Assembly (NCBI RefSeq): GCF_900129635.1
Contig: NZ_FSRB01000001.1
Span: forward strand, 6,041,501-6,105,500
Reading direction: 5' to 3'
Length of the DNA: 64,000 nucleotides
DNA from: Singulisphaera sp. GP187
GTDB lineage: Bacteria; Planctomycetota; Planctomycetia; Isosphaerales; Isosphaeraceae
The number at the start of each line of letters is the position of its first letter. Position 1 is the stretch's first letter. This document shows positions 28,161 to 37,218 of this stretch, one piece after another. The position numbers and the translations under genes are program-made. Under the pieces are notes generated by a model. The model was not told the origin of the DNA and ran no database searches. It worked only from the letters and a program-made list of their open reading frames with translations.

Positions 28161-28961
28161 TCAATGCCTCCGCAAGGACGTTCCACACATGTCGGACGAG
28201 AAGGTACTGCCCGTCCCGGTACGCGCCTCCGCGGTCGCCGCCGCGGCCTTGTAGATGTAGTGCCAGGGCTCGTAGGGCGCGGGGAGTGGGCCGACGAATT
28301 TGCCGCCGGCCGCCTGAACCGCTGACTTGAGCTTGGCCGTCCAGCCGGCGTCGTCCCACTTCTCCTTGAGAGTTGCCGTGACGGTGCCCGCGACGACGTC
28401 ACGGCCTTTGAACACGACAAAATCGAACGCCTTGGCCTGGCCGTGCTGTGATAACCCTGGTGTCGCATTGGAGGGAGTGTTGCTCAGGCTGGCTTCAACC
28501 AGGACCTTCTTGAACGCCTGAAGGCTCGTTTCATCCGGTATATCCGGCAAAGACTCGAGCGTCTTCAGGAGCTTGGTCTTCAGCTCCAGGCCCAACCTCT
28601 GGACGGTGGGATTCTGGTTCCACAATTCGACCTGGGTTTCGAGGCTACGGACCTTGTCGGGGTCAACCCCAAGCGTGAAGCCCGGGTTTTCGCCGGCGAA
28701 GGTGGATTTCACGTCCGCGACGGCTTCCTTCATTTTTGTGAACTCGGCGGTCTTCTTGAATTCCTCCATGTCCTGGTTCGACCAGGCCCAGTTGGCGCCG
28801 ATGGAGCCTCGTCCCATCGACGGAAACCGTAAGTAGCCCCGGATCGCCAGGACGCGCCGGTCCATCAACGGCATGCCGTTCAGCGCCCCCTGGATCTGGG
28901 TCTCCAAATCCTTCTCGATCGCGTCGACGTAAGCCTTCAACTTCTCTTCGGCGCTCGCCAT
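28161..28961 (-). CDS. M15-like peptidase domain protein (putative cell-wall carboxypeptidase)
   Basis: 266 residues. The C-terminal half carries LSQHGQAKAFDFVVF (~residues 172-186), a variant of the SxHxxGxAxD zinc-binding motif of VanY/M15 peptidases, and ends with GPLPAPYEPWHYIY (~230-243), where EPWH supplies the catalytic Glu and last His ligand. The Gly of the usual motif is replaced. The N-terminal ~130 residues are helical and Lys/Glu-rich, and I do not recognise them. No signal peptide is visible, so it would need another route out of the cytoplasm, as for phage endolysins. The final ~20 residues are Ser/Thr-rich and may be unstructured. The gene is isolated and lies in an accessory region. 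Confidence 0.6.
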   Translation of the reverse strand: MASAEEKLKAYVDAIEKDLETQIQGALNGMPLMDRRVLAIRGYLRFPSMGRGSIGANWAWSNQDMEEFKKTAEFTKMKEAVADVKSTFAGENPGFTLGVDPDKVRSLETQVELWNQNPTVQRLGLELKTKLLKTLESLPDIPDETSLQAFKKVLVEASLSNTPSNATPGLSQHGQAKAFDFVVFKGRDVVAGTVTATLKEKWDDAGWTAKLKSAVQAAGGKFVGPLPAPYEPWHYIYKAAAATAEARTGTGSTFSSDMCGTSLRRH

Positions 28962-29623
28962 AGTCGCGACTCCTCAACTTAACAGTGGAATGTGATGTCC
29001 CGGAGGCTGGTTTCGCGCGAGTCGACGTTCCCCGCCCCATCCTTCTTTATCCCGCTTAGCGGCGACGCCGCGCACCCCGGCCACACGGTTGCGGGATTGC
29101 CCGCTCGACGACCCGGTCATTCCCGCGTCCAGGAGCTTCGAATTCGGGCATCGCCGTCGCCTTCTTTTCTTGTATGAGATTCCCCTTGTGAGCATACATT
29201 GGGCGACGCATGTTGTGACAGTGCGGCTCCGCGGGAGGGCGAGACCGCCAGGACTTTGCGGAGCAAGAGGCTTGCGTCCCGCCGCCCTGGAAGGTCAACC
29301 CACTCGCCCCAGTCTTTGTTTTCTGACGCAGACGTCCAAAGACGTGCCACCGAAGTGGACGACGTCCGGAGAGATCGTGTTGTCGTGAGGGATTTGAAGG
29401 AGCAAACGATCGCTTGAAGTGACAGCTTGAATTTTGATTTGTGTTTAAGAGCCAATGGATTGTGGAGTTAAGCGTTATTGAGTATTGGTTGTTGAAGTAA
29501 TTGTCTCTGGTCTCGACCTCGTTGGCGTGGTCCGTCACAGCGGTCTGCCGTTGGTTGACGCTGGTTTTGCGATGCGAATGATCCACCTTCACCAACTCTG
29601 AGGCTGGCAAAGGTGGCATGACC
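28962..29623. other. Gene-free stretch
   Basis: About 660 bases between the M15-like gene and the tetranucleotide tract. It is lower in GC in its second half (29400-29560) than the surroundings. Open frames here have no ribosome site and implausible composition. No RNA gene, hairpin or repeat was recognised. Confidence 0.5.
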
Positions 29624-29703
29624 TCACGGAAGAGCGTTCCCCCGGCGGGTTGACGATGCCATGTTGAGGCGACCGCGCACCGCTGATCGGGACGAAACGA
29701 CCC

Positions 29704-29879
29704 TCGGTCGGTCGGTCGGTCGGTCGGTCGGTCGGTCGGTCGGTCGGTCGGTCGGTCGGTCGGTCGGTCGGTCGGTCGGTCGGTCGGTCGGTCGGTCGGT
29801 CGGTCGGTCGGTCGGTCGGTCGGTCGGTCGGTCGGTCGGTCGGTCGGTCGGTCGGTCGGTCGGTCGGTCGGTCGGTCGG
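29704..29879. repeat. Tetranucleotide microsatellite (TCGG) x 44
   Basis: 176 uninterrupted bases, exactly 44 copies of TCGG. Because 4 is not a multiple of 3, all six frames cycle through the same four codons per strand (Gly-Arg-Ser-Val one way, Pro-Thr-Asp-Arg the other), so no frame has a stop. Change by one copy would shift any frame crossing it. It begins 14 bases beyond the 3' end of the sulfatase-like gene at 29893. The perfect uniformity implies recent expansion or active slippage. Confidence 0.95.
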
Positions 29880-29892
29880 ACGCTACCCGGGT

Positions 29893-31602
29893 TCATGGCA
29901 TCAGACCGCCATAGGACGAAGGGGGGGCATACTTTCCTTGGCCGACCAGGCTGGGATCCAACCGTTTGGTGACGTCGATAAAGTCAAGTGGGTCTTTGGA
30001 CGTCGAGAAGTAGTTGCGTGGCTCTCGCAACGGCAGACTTGCTCCGAAGACGTGATTCAGGACGATACGAAAGGAGTTGACGGGAGTGGTGCGATCCGTG
30101 AGTCCTTCGTAATTCTTGTCCGGAAAATAGAAGCAGTTGATAATCCCCATTCGCTCGTGGAGGTCGGTTTTGTCGACGTCGTCCACGTGGTGAAACAGAG
30201 CCGAGCCGTGATCCGACTGGAGAATGATGACGGGGGGCTCGGGTGAAGTGGCGAGGATCCGCTCGATCGTGTGCTCGACCTGTTTGGTCAGGAACGTGGA
30301 TTGTTTGCGGTAGCCGTCACGGTAGCCGGCGGCGGAGTTGTATTGTTGGGCATATCGGTCGCCATCGGCCAGCGAGAACAGACGCCTGCGCGGGCTGATG
30401 TCCTCCCCCTGCTCTCCAAAGACGAACGGAGGATGGGGGCAGAGGATGTGGGCAAAGGTGAACGTTGGCTCGGGGATCTTGGTGATGTCGGGCAAGTGAT
30501 TGAGGACGAAGAGCGTCCGCTCGCGAGAGAATGCGAAAAAGTCCCTGGTATCCGCCTTGGTCATCATGACCCACATCGGCGTCATGCCGATGAGCATCCG
30601 GTGGAACGCGGTCATTGGCTTGCGCGGACGGAGGTAGACGTCCGCGGCCGGATGCTCGGTGGGGTCGTAACCTGAAGAAAAAGAAACATACTTATAGCCA
30701 AGAGGCCGAAGTGACTTGATGATGCGATTCTCGCCGATCAAGGGGGTCATCCCGGTCAGGTCCCGGGCGGCGGGATCGATGAGCGCCTGGAGATAGTCGA
30801 AATTCAGTGAAGAACAGAGCGACAGCCGCGTCTGGCAGTAGTTGGCCGTGCTCTGGCGTGCGACGAAGAACCCCTTCTGCTCCAGGCGGGTCAGGAACGG
30901 CCCGTTGTCGAAACCGAATTGGTTTTTCATCACGTCGGCGCACGCGTAGGTGTCCAGGATGATGTAGTAGATGTCGGGCCGCTTCCCGAGCGCCGGGGTG
31001 AGGGGCACGGCTTCATTACGGCGATGGCTCGGATGGGCCGAGGCACCCATCCGGGCCATTGCCGCGCTGCCCGTGGGGAGGGCGACGAGGATCAGGGAGA
31101 ACGCGTTCAGGTAGCTGGTCCAGGCCCACGGTTCCTTCAGCCGACGCCAGATCGCAAGGAGAGCGGGCACCGCCGCAAGCGCGAGGAGCCCGAGCATGGG
31201 CAACGGATGCACGTGGTGCTCGCTCTGGCCCCAGAGTCGGCTCAGGTGGTTCAAAAGACCGTTGACCGCCTGAGTGCAGAGGTCGAACGTGAAAAACAAG
31301 GAGGCCAGCAACGAGGTCGCCAGGGCCGACCTCAGCGTGTCTCCGGTCAACCGTCGCACCACCACCCAGACCGCGAGCGTTCCGATCAGGATCAGGCCGA
31401 TCGGCGCCACTAACTCCGCCGCCGGCGTCTCGTCCACGTTGTGTGCATAGAGCGACAGGATCGGGAACACCGCGATCAGAAACGGATGGAGCACCCAGCG
31501 TCGGCTCGACCACGGTCCACCAGCCTTTGCCCCGGGTTCGCCCTCGACGTTCCGTTCGGCCCCTTCAGGGCAAGTTCGAGCATGAAAGACTCGAAATATC
31601 AT
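29893..31602 (-). CDS. Membrane-anchored sulfatase / alkaline phosphatase superfamily protein
   Basis: 569 residues. Four to five TM helices (~35-190) are followed by a large extracytoplasmic domain. PDIYYIILDTYACADVM (~residues 210-226) holds the first metal Asp of the alkaline-phosphatase superfamily, the Thr/Tyr/Cys region after it would hold the nucleophile, HPPFVFGEQGE is the mid-domain His, and VIILQSDHGS (~455-464) is the Asp-His metal pair. The architecture resembles LtaS-like phosphoglycerol transferases and sulfatase-like surface polymer enzymes. The stop TGA overlaps an ATG (ATGA) that opens an ORF made of the tetranucleotide repeat. It is divergent from the disrupted membrane gene at 32197; a surface-polysaccharide role is inferred. 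Confidence 0.75.
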   Translation of the reverse strand: MIFRVFHARTCPEGAERNVEGEPGAKAGGPWSSRRWVLHPFLIAVFPILSLYAHNVDETPAAELVAPIGLILIGTLAVWVVVRRLTGDTLRSALATSLLASLFFTFDLCTQAVNGLLNHLSRLWGQSEHHVHPLPMLGLLALAAVPALLAIWRRLKEPWAWTSYLNAFSLILVALPTGSAAMARMGASAHPSHRRNEAVPLTPALGKRPDIYYIILDTYACADVMKNQFGFDNGPFLTRLEQKGFFVARQSTANYCQTRLSLCSSLNFDYLQALIDPAARDLTGMTPLIGENRIIKSLRPLGYKYVSFSSGYDPTEHPAADVYLRPRKPMTAFHRMLIGMTPMWVMMTKADTRDFFAFSRERTLFVLNHLPDITKIPEPTFTFAHILCPHPPFVFGEQGEDISPRRRLFSLADGDRYAQQYNSAAGYRDGYRKQSTFLTKQVEHTIERILATSPEPPVIILQSDHGSALFHHVDDVDKTDLHERMGIINCFYFPDKNYEGLTDRTTPVNSFRIVLNHVFGASLPLREPRNYFSTSKDPLDFIDVTKRLDPSLVGQGKYAPPSSYGGLMP

Positions 31603-32196
31603 GGTTTGAGTTCACACTTATGAGAGTCAAAGTCAGGCCCTGACGGTGCCTCGGCGAACGTGTGCACGAAGATCAGGGGCTGAAAATCTGTCACGATAAG
31701 AGCCTGCGATTGCACGGAGTCGGGAGGTCGGTGAGGCCAAGCGCCGATCCTTGATCCGTGGCATCTGGTTCAGAACGCAATCCGATGGATCCATTCGAGG
31801 GACTGCCAGGACGTCGTTGTGGAGAAACGATGCACGTCCGTAGTATCGCAGCGACGCCGTCGCCGAGAATGGCAGCGAATTCTTTCGGTTTTCCTCCTCG
31901 TTGGGCCGCTCATCCCCCGGTTTTCGAAGGCTCGCCGGTCCTTAATCCGCTCCGATCGTTTCGCCAACGACGGGAGGCACATCCCATCACCAACGATGGA
32001 AGGCACTTTACAAACGTCTGGCCATGTGAGAAAGTGAGACCGCGCACGTTCGGGATGCCGAGTATGCGAATCTGGCGTGGTTGTCACGAATGTCGAATCG
32101 AAGCTGAGGAAAAGGAATCGATTTGGTCTCGTCCTTAGCCAACCCAGGCTGCCGGGTTCGGTCTCGACGAGTCACTTGGGGACTGTTGATTCCACG
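31603..32196. other. Divergent intergenic region, no gene seen
   Basis: Roughly 590 bases between the sulfatase-like gene and the split membrane protein gene. It must contain promoters for both. The only pattern noticed is a 17-base direct repeat with two mismatches (31964-31980 and 31990-32006; consensus CCAACGAnGGnAGGCAC). An in-frame ATG at 32077 could extend the downstream gene but lacks a ribosome site. Confidence 0.4.
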
Positions 32197-33270
32197 ATGT
32201 GGCACCTGGCATTGTGTGCACTTCGGAGGTTCTGTCCGACCCGGCCCGAACTCGCTGGCCTGGTTGCTTGTGCCTTGACCTTCGCTGCCTGGAACGCGGC
32301 TGCCACGCAGACCCTGACGCCCGCCGTGCCGTTGTTCTTCCTGGTCCTTGGCTGGGTCTCCGTCCTGGTCGGGCGTTCCGCGGTACGCATCGCCGGGGTG
32401 GACGGGCGCGATGACTTTCCAACCGCGTTTCTCTTTGGTTTTCTTCTGCTCAACTCCGCACTTCTGGTACTCGCCTGGATTTCGGTGTTCTCGATCATCA
32501 CCAACGCCGTCATCTTGCTGGCGTGCGCACTCGCCTTGCAGGCCGTTGGGCCACCCCGGCCCGCGGAGCGCGGGTTGCGCCTGGCGATGCCGGGTCTCCT
32601 GGCGGTCATCCTCAGCCTGGCGGCGGCCACGCTCTGGTCGCAGGACTCGATCACGGCGCAAAGCATTTTTCCCGATGGGGTGGTGCTCAGGCCGTGGGTG
32701 GACAGTCTCTTTCACGCCCGGCAGGTCCAGGTGTTCCGCGATTCGCCCGGACCGGTCGTGATGGACGACCCGCGGATGGCGGGCCAGCCGATGTGGTTCT
32801 ACCACCACGGTAGTTACATGACAACGGCGTTGCTGGCGAGGATGACGGGGACGCCGACTTTCCTGGCCTACACGAGTTTTCAGGTGCCGTTCGGAGTGGT
32901 CCTCTCCGGGCTTGCTGCCTACGCCCTGATCTGTTCCCTGTGGGGTGATCGAGCGGGGGTCGCCGCCGCGGCCGTCCTGTTGCTCTTGCCCGACGCCTCG
33001 TGGCATGGGTTCGCCAACCCCTGCCTGGGATACGCCTGGCTCCAGCAGATCGCTCCCGCCGGCCAGTACGCGGTGGCGATTTTGGCGGTGGCCTGGATCC
33101 TGATGTTTGAGGGCTGCCGGACCGGGCGGCTTTCGCTCGTGGCGCTGGCCTTCCTGGCCACCGGGTTGGCGCTTCATTACAAAGCCCACTTGTTCGTTGC
33201 CGCGGCGCTCGTGATCTGGGTCTACCCGGCGCTCTTTCTGACTCGGTTTCGGTGGCGTTGGAACCTACGT
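32197..33270 (+). pseudogene. Polytopic membrane protein, N-terminal part, interrupted by IS element
   Basis: About 358 residues of a protein with eight or nine hydrophobic segments. After the first five comes a soluble loop with DSLFHARQVQ and MWFYHHGSYM, Asp/His-rich like the first loops of GT-C glycosyltransferases or related polymerases. The coding frame runs into the left end of the IS at 33266-33282 and then only into non-homologous residues. Hydrophobicity, codon use and the continuation at 35501 show that one gene was split. The original protein would have been ~690 residues. The intact neighbour at 29893 suggests a surface-glycan locus. Function lost unless the IS excises. Confidence 0.75.
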
Positions 33271-33319
33271 TCCGCACATCTCTGGTTCATTATCTCCGAA
33301 TTTCCGGCGGCCTGCAATT

Positions 33320-35071
33320 TCAGCGATCGTAGGCCGTCGCCATGCCAAGCAGGTTCAGAATCTGGCGTTGCAACTTGGAGAGCTCGGTCGTGAATTCCAC
33401 TGGCGCTTGCCCCTCCACGATCAGCTGATGACGCTGCACCTCCTCGAACAAATCAATCACCCGACGTGCCGTCGGGCGATGGCACGCTCGACCTTCCGGG
33501 TACAGAGGCACACTCTTCACACCATCGCGTTTCATCGCCGCACGCAGTTCCCGCTCCAGCAGCGCCTCGGTCAACAGGGCCAAGAAATAGACGCAAAGCA
33601 GCGACTGGATCCGCCCCACGTTCTGCAGGTACACGGGAGCCACTTCGAAGTCTGTCTTGAGTTGCGAAAACCGCTTCTCGATTACCGGCTGACGCTTGTA
33701 TGCTAATAGCAATTCTTCCTCAGTAAGCAATAACTCGTTGGTGATTAGGGGAAAGACACCGTCGACGCACATTTCCGCCGCGAGAGCAACATGGTCGATG
33801 CGGTAAGTCAATGCGATGCGAACGGTCTCCTCTTTCACGTAGCGCGTCTTGTCGTTGGGACGGCCACGCCCCTCCTGACGGTAAGTTTCCTCCCGTTTTT
33901 CCACGACTTCGACTGTGATCCACCGGGCCAAGTCCCGCGGCTCCAGGATGGCCGCGACCGCCTCCTTGACCTTTCCGAGTTGGCGATAGCGGCTACGCGG
34001 CGAGCTGAGTTTTAACCGCAGTTCCGACAACGCCAGCAACGCACGCTCCACTTGCTGATGACGTGATGATGCGTCGACTTCCGCTTTCCGTGTGCTGTGA
34101 CACCAGATCAGACGGTAGCCCTCGGCACTGAGGGTCGCCTGGTCGGCCACGCTGTAGCGTTCCAGGAGAACTCCCTTCTCATCCCGCTTCTCATGGATCG
34201 GCTTCCAGGTCACCTGGTCCTGGTACAACAACGCGCGGAATTCGCCATCTTCGGAGCGGGTACGAGGCAGGATGCTCAGGAATCGGCCGCCGTGCTGGTG
34301 CAGGTAAGCCATGTTCTCGGCGGTGGCGAGCTTGCAGTCGGCCACATAGAGAAAGTCCCGTCGCCCGGTCAACTGGCACAGCAGGTCCCAGGTGGCACGA
34401 TGAGTGCGGTCGTCGGTGGTATTCCCGCTTTCGACGCGGAAGTGAACCGGTACGCCGCCATCGCGAGTGACGGTCAGGACGTAGAGCAGTTGTTTGAGGT
34501 CAGGGCGATGATCCTTGTTGTGCCCCCAGGTAATGGCCTGGGTCTTCTGGCCCCGCATCAGGTCCTCTTGGGCCGCCTCGCGATAGTCGCCGTGGAAGGT
34601 GATTGTGGTCGAGTCGTTATGGAGTTCGTCCAATGCGACGTTGAACTCCGCCACGGCATGGGTGGCGACGGCCAGGGTGAACGAGGGGACATTGGCGTCG
34701 AAGAGTCGGTCGAGACAACGTCCGACGCGGTCGTCGTTCCAGTGGGGCAGTTGGGCCGGGGTCAGAGCGAACCACTCGGCGGGGTGGCGACTCGCCCATT
34801 GGCCGACGCCATACATGGGTTCACGGGAGACGAGAAGGTTCTTGAGCAAGAGAAGGAGGCCGGTGGAGGTGGCGATCTTTTGGCGGGCATCCTCGGGGGG
34901 AAGGTATTGGCGGAGGAAGTCATCCAGTCGAAGTCGGCGGATGATCCGATCGAGGATGGGAAGGGCGCCGAGCCGGAAGGACTTGAGGGACTGACCGCCG
35001 GTGTGGGCCGCCTCGCCGGGACTGAGATCGGGAGCGGGATTCGACTGGCGCGGTCGTTTTTGTTCTGGCAT
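33320..35071 (-). CDS. IS1634 family transposase (DUF4277/DDE)
   Basis: 583 residues and apparently full length. The DUF4277-like front (SFRLGALPILDRIIRRLRLDDFL) is followed by an RNase-H-like core: a DELHNDSTTITFHGDY segment with the first Asp, FLYVADCKLAT with the second, and RQPVIEKRFSQLKTDFEVAPVYLQ with the catalytic Glu in the Y-R-x-R-I-E-K-like helix. These are features of IS1634/IS4-superfamily transposases. It is in antisense orientation to the gene it interrupts. Frame and motifs are intact, so the element may still be mobile. Confidence 0.92.
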   Translation of the reverse strand: MPEQKRPRQSNPAPDLSPGEAAHTGGQSLKSFRLGALPILDRIIRRLRLDDFLRQYLPPEDARQKIATSTGLLLLLKNLLVSREPMYGVGQWASRHPAEWFALTPAQLPHWNDDRVGRCLDRLFDANVPSFTLAVATHAVAEFNVALDELHNDSTTITFHGDYREAAQEDLMRGQKTQAITWGHNKDHRPDLKQLLYVLTVTRDGGVPVHFRVESGNTTDDRTHRATWDLLCQLTGRRDFLYVADCKLATAENMAYLHQHGGRFLSILPRTRSEDGEFRALLYQDQVTWKPIHEKRDEKGVLLERYSVADQATLSAEGYRLIWCHSTRKAEVDASSRHQQVERALLALSELRLKLSSPRSRYRQLGKVKEAVAAILEPRDLARWITVEVVEKREETYRQEGRGRPNDKTRYVKEETVRIALTYRIDHVALAAEMCVDGVFPLITNELLLTEEELLLAYKRQPVIEKRFSQLKTDFEVAPVYLQNVGRIQSLLCVYFLALLTEALLERELRAAMKRDGVKSVPLYPEGRACHRPTARRVIDLFEEVQRHQLIVEGQAPVEFTTELSKLQRQILNLLGMATAYDR

Positions 35072-35219
35072 GGACCATGGCCTCGAGAGGGATCAAATCG
35101 TCCTCGACATGCCCGCGATTGGCGACAGGCGTCGGGTTGTGATTCCCGTCGGCATGATTGTCCGAGAGTCGAGCGGGTCAAGGTGGAAAATTTTGTTGAC
35201 TTGCAGAAATAATTACGCC

Positions 35220-35254
35220 TTGACGTAAGTCTAGGCCCGCAAGACTTACGTCAA
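35220..35254. promoter_or_regulatory. Inverted repeat upstream of the transposase gene
   Basis: Arms 35220-35232 and 35242-35254 are perfect 13-base inverted copies (TTGACGTAAGTCT type) with a 9-base loop, 149 bases upstream of the transposase start. It could be an operator or an mRNA hairpin that limits transposase expression from outside promoters. Confidence 0.45.
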
Positions 35255-35500
35255 AAGCGAATCCTCAAGTTTGACTCCGAAAGGAGGCAGGGAACGGTTG
35301 GGACATTGCCTTGCATGGGAAACAAGCGAAGAATCGATGGGGAACGATCACGATGGGTTGGCGGGACGAGGAGGCGTGATGTGAGCAAGTCAGTGGCGGA
35401 GATCATGGAAGGAGCGGGTCGCGGGAGCCAATACATCAGCGTATGCCAGAAATAGCAGGAGGTGAAAATTCCGAGAAATTGCAGGCGAGATGTGCGGAAC

Positions 35501-36505
35501 GTATGTTGGAAGTATGCCTGGTTGGTCTTTTCGCTGGCGTCCTTTTTCGTGATCGTCAGACTGTCGCGCCGGTTTGACGCGATCCCCGTGTTGCGGCTCG
35601 ACGGTTCGTCGCTCAAGGAATACATGAACCTGAATGTGGCATGGCTGGCCCACGGCGCGACGCGGAACTTCTTCGCCTCGCGGTTTACCCCAACGTCCTC
35701 ACGCCCTCACGATCTGTTCTGGGGGGCGTTGCTGCTCTTCTACGGCACGTTCGGACTGTTTGGCGTGGCCTATCTCGTCTTCCTGCTCGTCGTGGTCGGG
35801 CGCGAAGCGGTTCGGAGACCGATGAACGCTCGGCTCGGATACCTCGTCTTCCCACTTTTGATCATCATCAATTACCTGGTGATGTCTCTAGGGCTGGCGT
35901 TCAACAACAAGCCACCCGCGCACCCCGAGGAATTGCTGCACCGACCACTCGTCTGGGCTTATTTCGTGGTGGTTGCCTGGGTGGGCGGCCTGGCCTACGC
36001 CATCTTTCTTGAGGAGCGGATCCGCCGCTCATCCTCGTTGCGGAATGCGTTCATGGTCGGGGCCGTGGTGCTGCTCGTTGTGCCGTTCTCGCTTGGTCAG
36101 AGTGTTCAGGTCGGCCCGGAATGGGGGCGTGAGCTCACGAACCAGGCGTATCCACGCGGTTGGTTCGAGTGCGCCCGGTACATCCGAGAGCACGCGAGCG
36201 CCGGTGACGTGGTGCAAGACTCCGAGGGGGACCCGAACCTGATGGTGGGCGCGATCGGTGAGCATTCGGCTTACGCGATCGACTACTTCGACACGCTGCA
36301 GTCTCCGATCCTCCTCGACCGACTCGAAGAGATGCGCGTCTTCAAGGCAATGACCGACGCCGACGCGATCCGCCGGTTCGCCGCTCGCCGCCAGATTCGC
36401 TGGTATGTGACCCACCCCGAGACCCGGCTGCGCTGGCCCGGTTCGCTCTTGAATCACCCGAAGTTCTCCTGGAGCGGCTACTGCGTGTACTCGTTCCCGC
36501 GTTGA
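35501..36505 (+). pseudogene. Polytopic membrane protein, C-terminal part, separated by IS element
   Basis: About 334 residues directly after the right IS end: five hydrophobic segments (WLVFSLASFFVIV first) then a soluble domain with WFECARYIREHASAGDVVQ and a C-terminal VYSFPR. The latter resembles the periplasmic ends of GT-C-like proteins. An ORF start at 35462 lies inside the IS and is probably not natural. Removing one ACGT copy plus the IS would leave this part one base out of frame with the 5' part; a 5-base duplication would restore it. The exact junction is therefore unresolved. Confidence 0.7.
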
Positions 36506-37104
36506 TTCGTGGACTCAACCCGGGGGGCAGCGTTTGCCTCGGATCGGAGCCACCAGAACAGGCCGGAAACGACCAGGGCGTGATCGATCCGGCCGTCCTG
36601 GATCATCTGTGGAATCGCGGGGGCGGGGGCAAGCTCCACCACCACCTCTTCATACTGGTCGAGCCGGGGCTCGGCCACGAGGCGCGCGTTGCGGACGACG
36701 ATCGTGGTCGTTCGCGAGGTCACGATCGAGGGGTTCGACCAGACGGTTCCCACGATTTCAGGCGCGTCGCCGGCATAGCCGGTCTCTTCGAGGAGTTCGC
36801 GCGGCCCGGCCTCCAACGCACTTTCGCCTGGTTCCAGCAAGCCGCCGGGCGTCTCGAGGCTGTCTTTCGCCGACCCCGCGCGGAACTGGCGGACCATGAC
36901 GAGCTGCCGGTCGGGGGTCAGGGCGATCACGTGCACCGCGTCGGCCAACTCCATGACGTAGAAGGCGTGGACGCGCCCCGAGGTACGCGACTTGAACCGC
37001 TCGCGACGCAACTGGAAGAGCCAGTTCTCCTCGATCATCGGCTCGTCGTCGCGTCGACCCTCGCGAGTCCAGGAGGCCGTCGATTCGGGCAACAACTTGT
37101 CCAC
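36478..37104 (-). CDS. Nudix hydrolase, ADP-sugar pyrophosphatase type
   Basis: 208 residues from GTG 37104, preferred for the GGAGGT site 7 bases upstream. The Nudix box GLLEPGESALEAGPRELLEETGY (~residues 92-114) is complete, with the REL-EE metal-binding core. The preceding QFRAGSAKDSLETPGG matches ADP-ribose pyrophosphatases (NudF-like), which cleave ADP-ribose to AMP and ribose-5-phosphate. Cytoplasmic. Its 3' end overlaps the convergent membrane gene by 28 bases. Confidence 0.85.
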   Translation of the reverse strand: MDKLLPESTASWTREGRRDDEPMIEENWLFQLRRERFKSRTSGRVHAFYVMELADAVHVIALTPDRQLVMVRQFRAGSAKDSLETPGGLLEPGESALEAGPRELLEETGYAGDAPEIVGTVWSNPSIVTSRTTTIVVRNARLVAEPRLDQYEEVVVELAPAPAIPQMIQDGRIDHALVVSGLFWWLRSEANAAPRVESTNQRGNEYTQ

Positions 37105-37218
37105 GCATTCACCTCCAAGCACGAGTCGGAAAAAAAACAGACAAACTCTCGCGCCGGGGACGGACGACGACCGGGCACGCGGCCCCAAGCGAACCCCCAT
37201 CGATCCGGCAAACGGCGG

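Larger units (their letters stand above)
33266..35503. mobile_element. IS1634-type insertion sequence
   Basis: About 2.24 kb. The ends share a 17-base perfect inverted repeat, TACGTTCCGCACATCTC at 33266-33282 and its complement at 35487-35503. A further related word, GCCTGCAATTTC, lies inside each end. One transposase gene fills most of it. A clean target duplication is not visible; only a 4-base ACGT (33267-33270, 35499-35502) is common, and it lies within the palindromic ends. Single intact copy here. Confidence 0.85.

Noticed and set aside
29056..29619. A 187-residue minus-strand open frame
   Set aside because: No ribosome site, no domain, and a mixed composition with many Arg, Ser, His and Asn. 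The surrounding DNA looks non-coding.
29624..29896. A 90-residue ORF made of Pro-Thr-Asp-Arg repeats starting with an ATG that overlaps the sulfatase stop
   Set aside because: A (TCGG)n tract is open in all six frames, so the ORF needs no selection to exist. The flanks have no recognisable domain. Recorded as a repeat and as a finding, not as a gene.
34097..35212. A 371-residue plus-strand open frame
   Set aside because: Antisense of the transposase gene and extends beyond it into the IS end.
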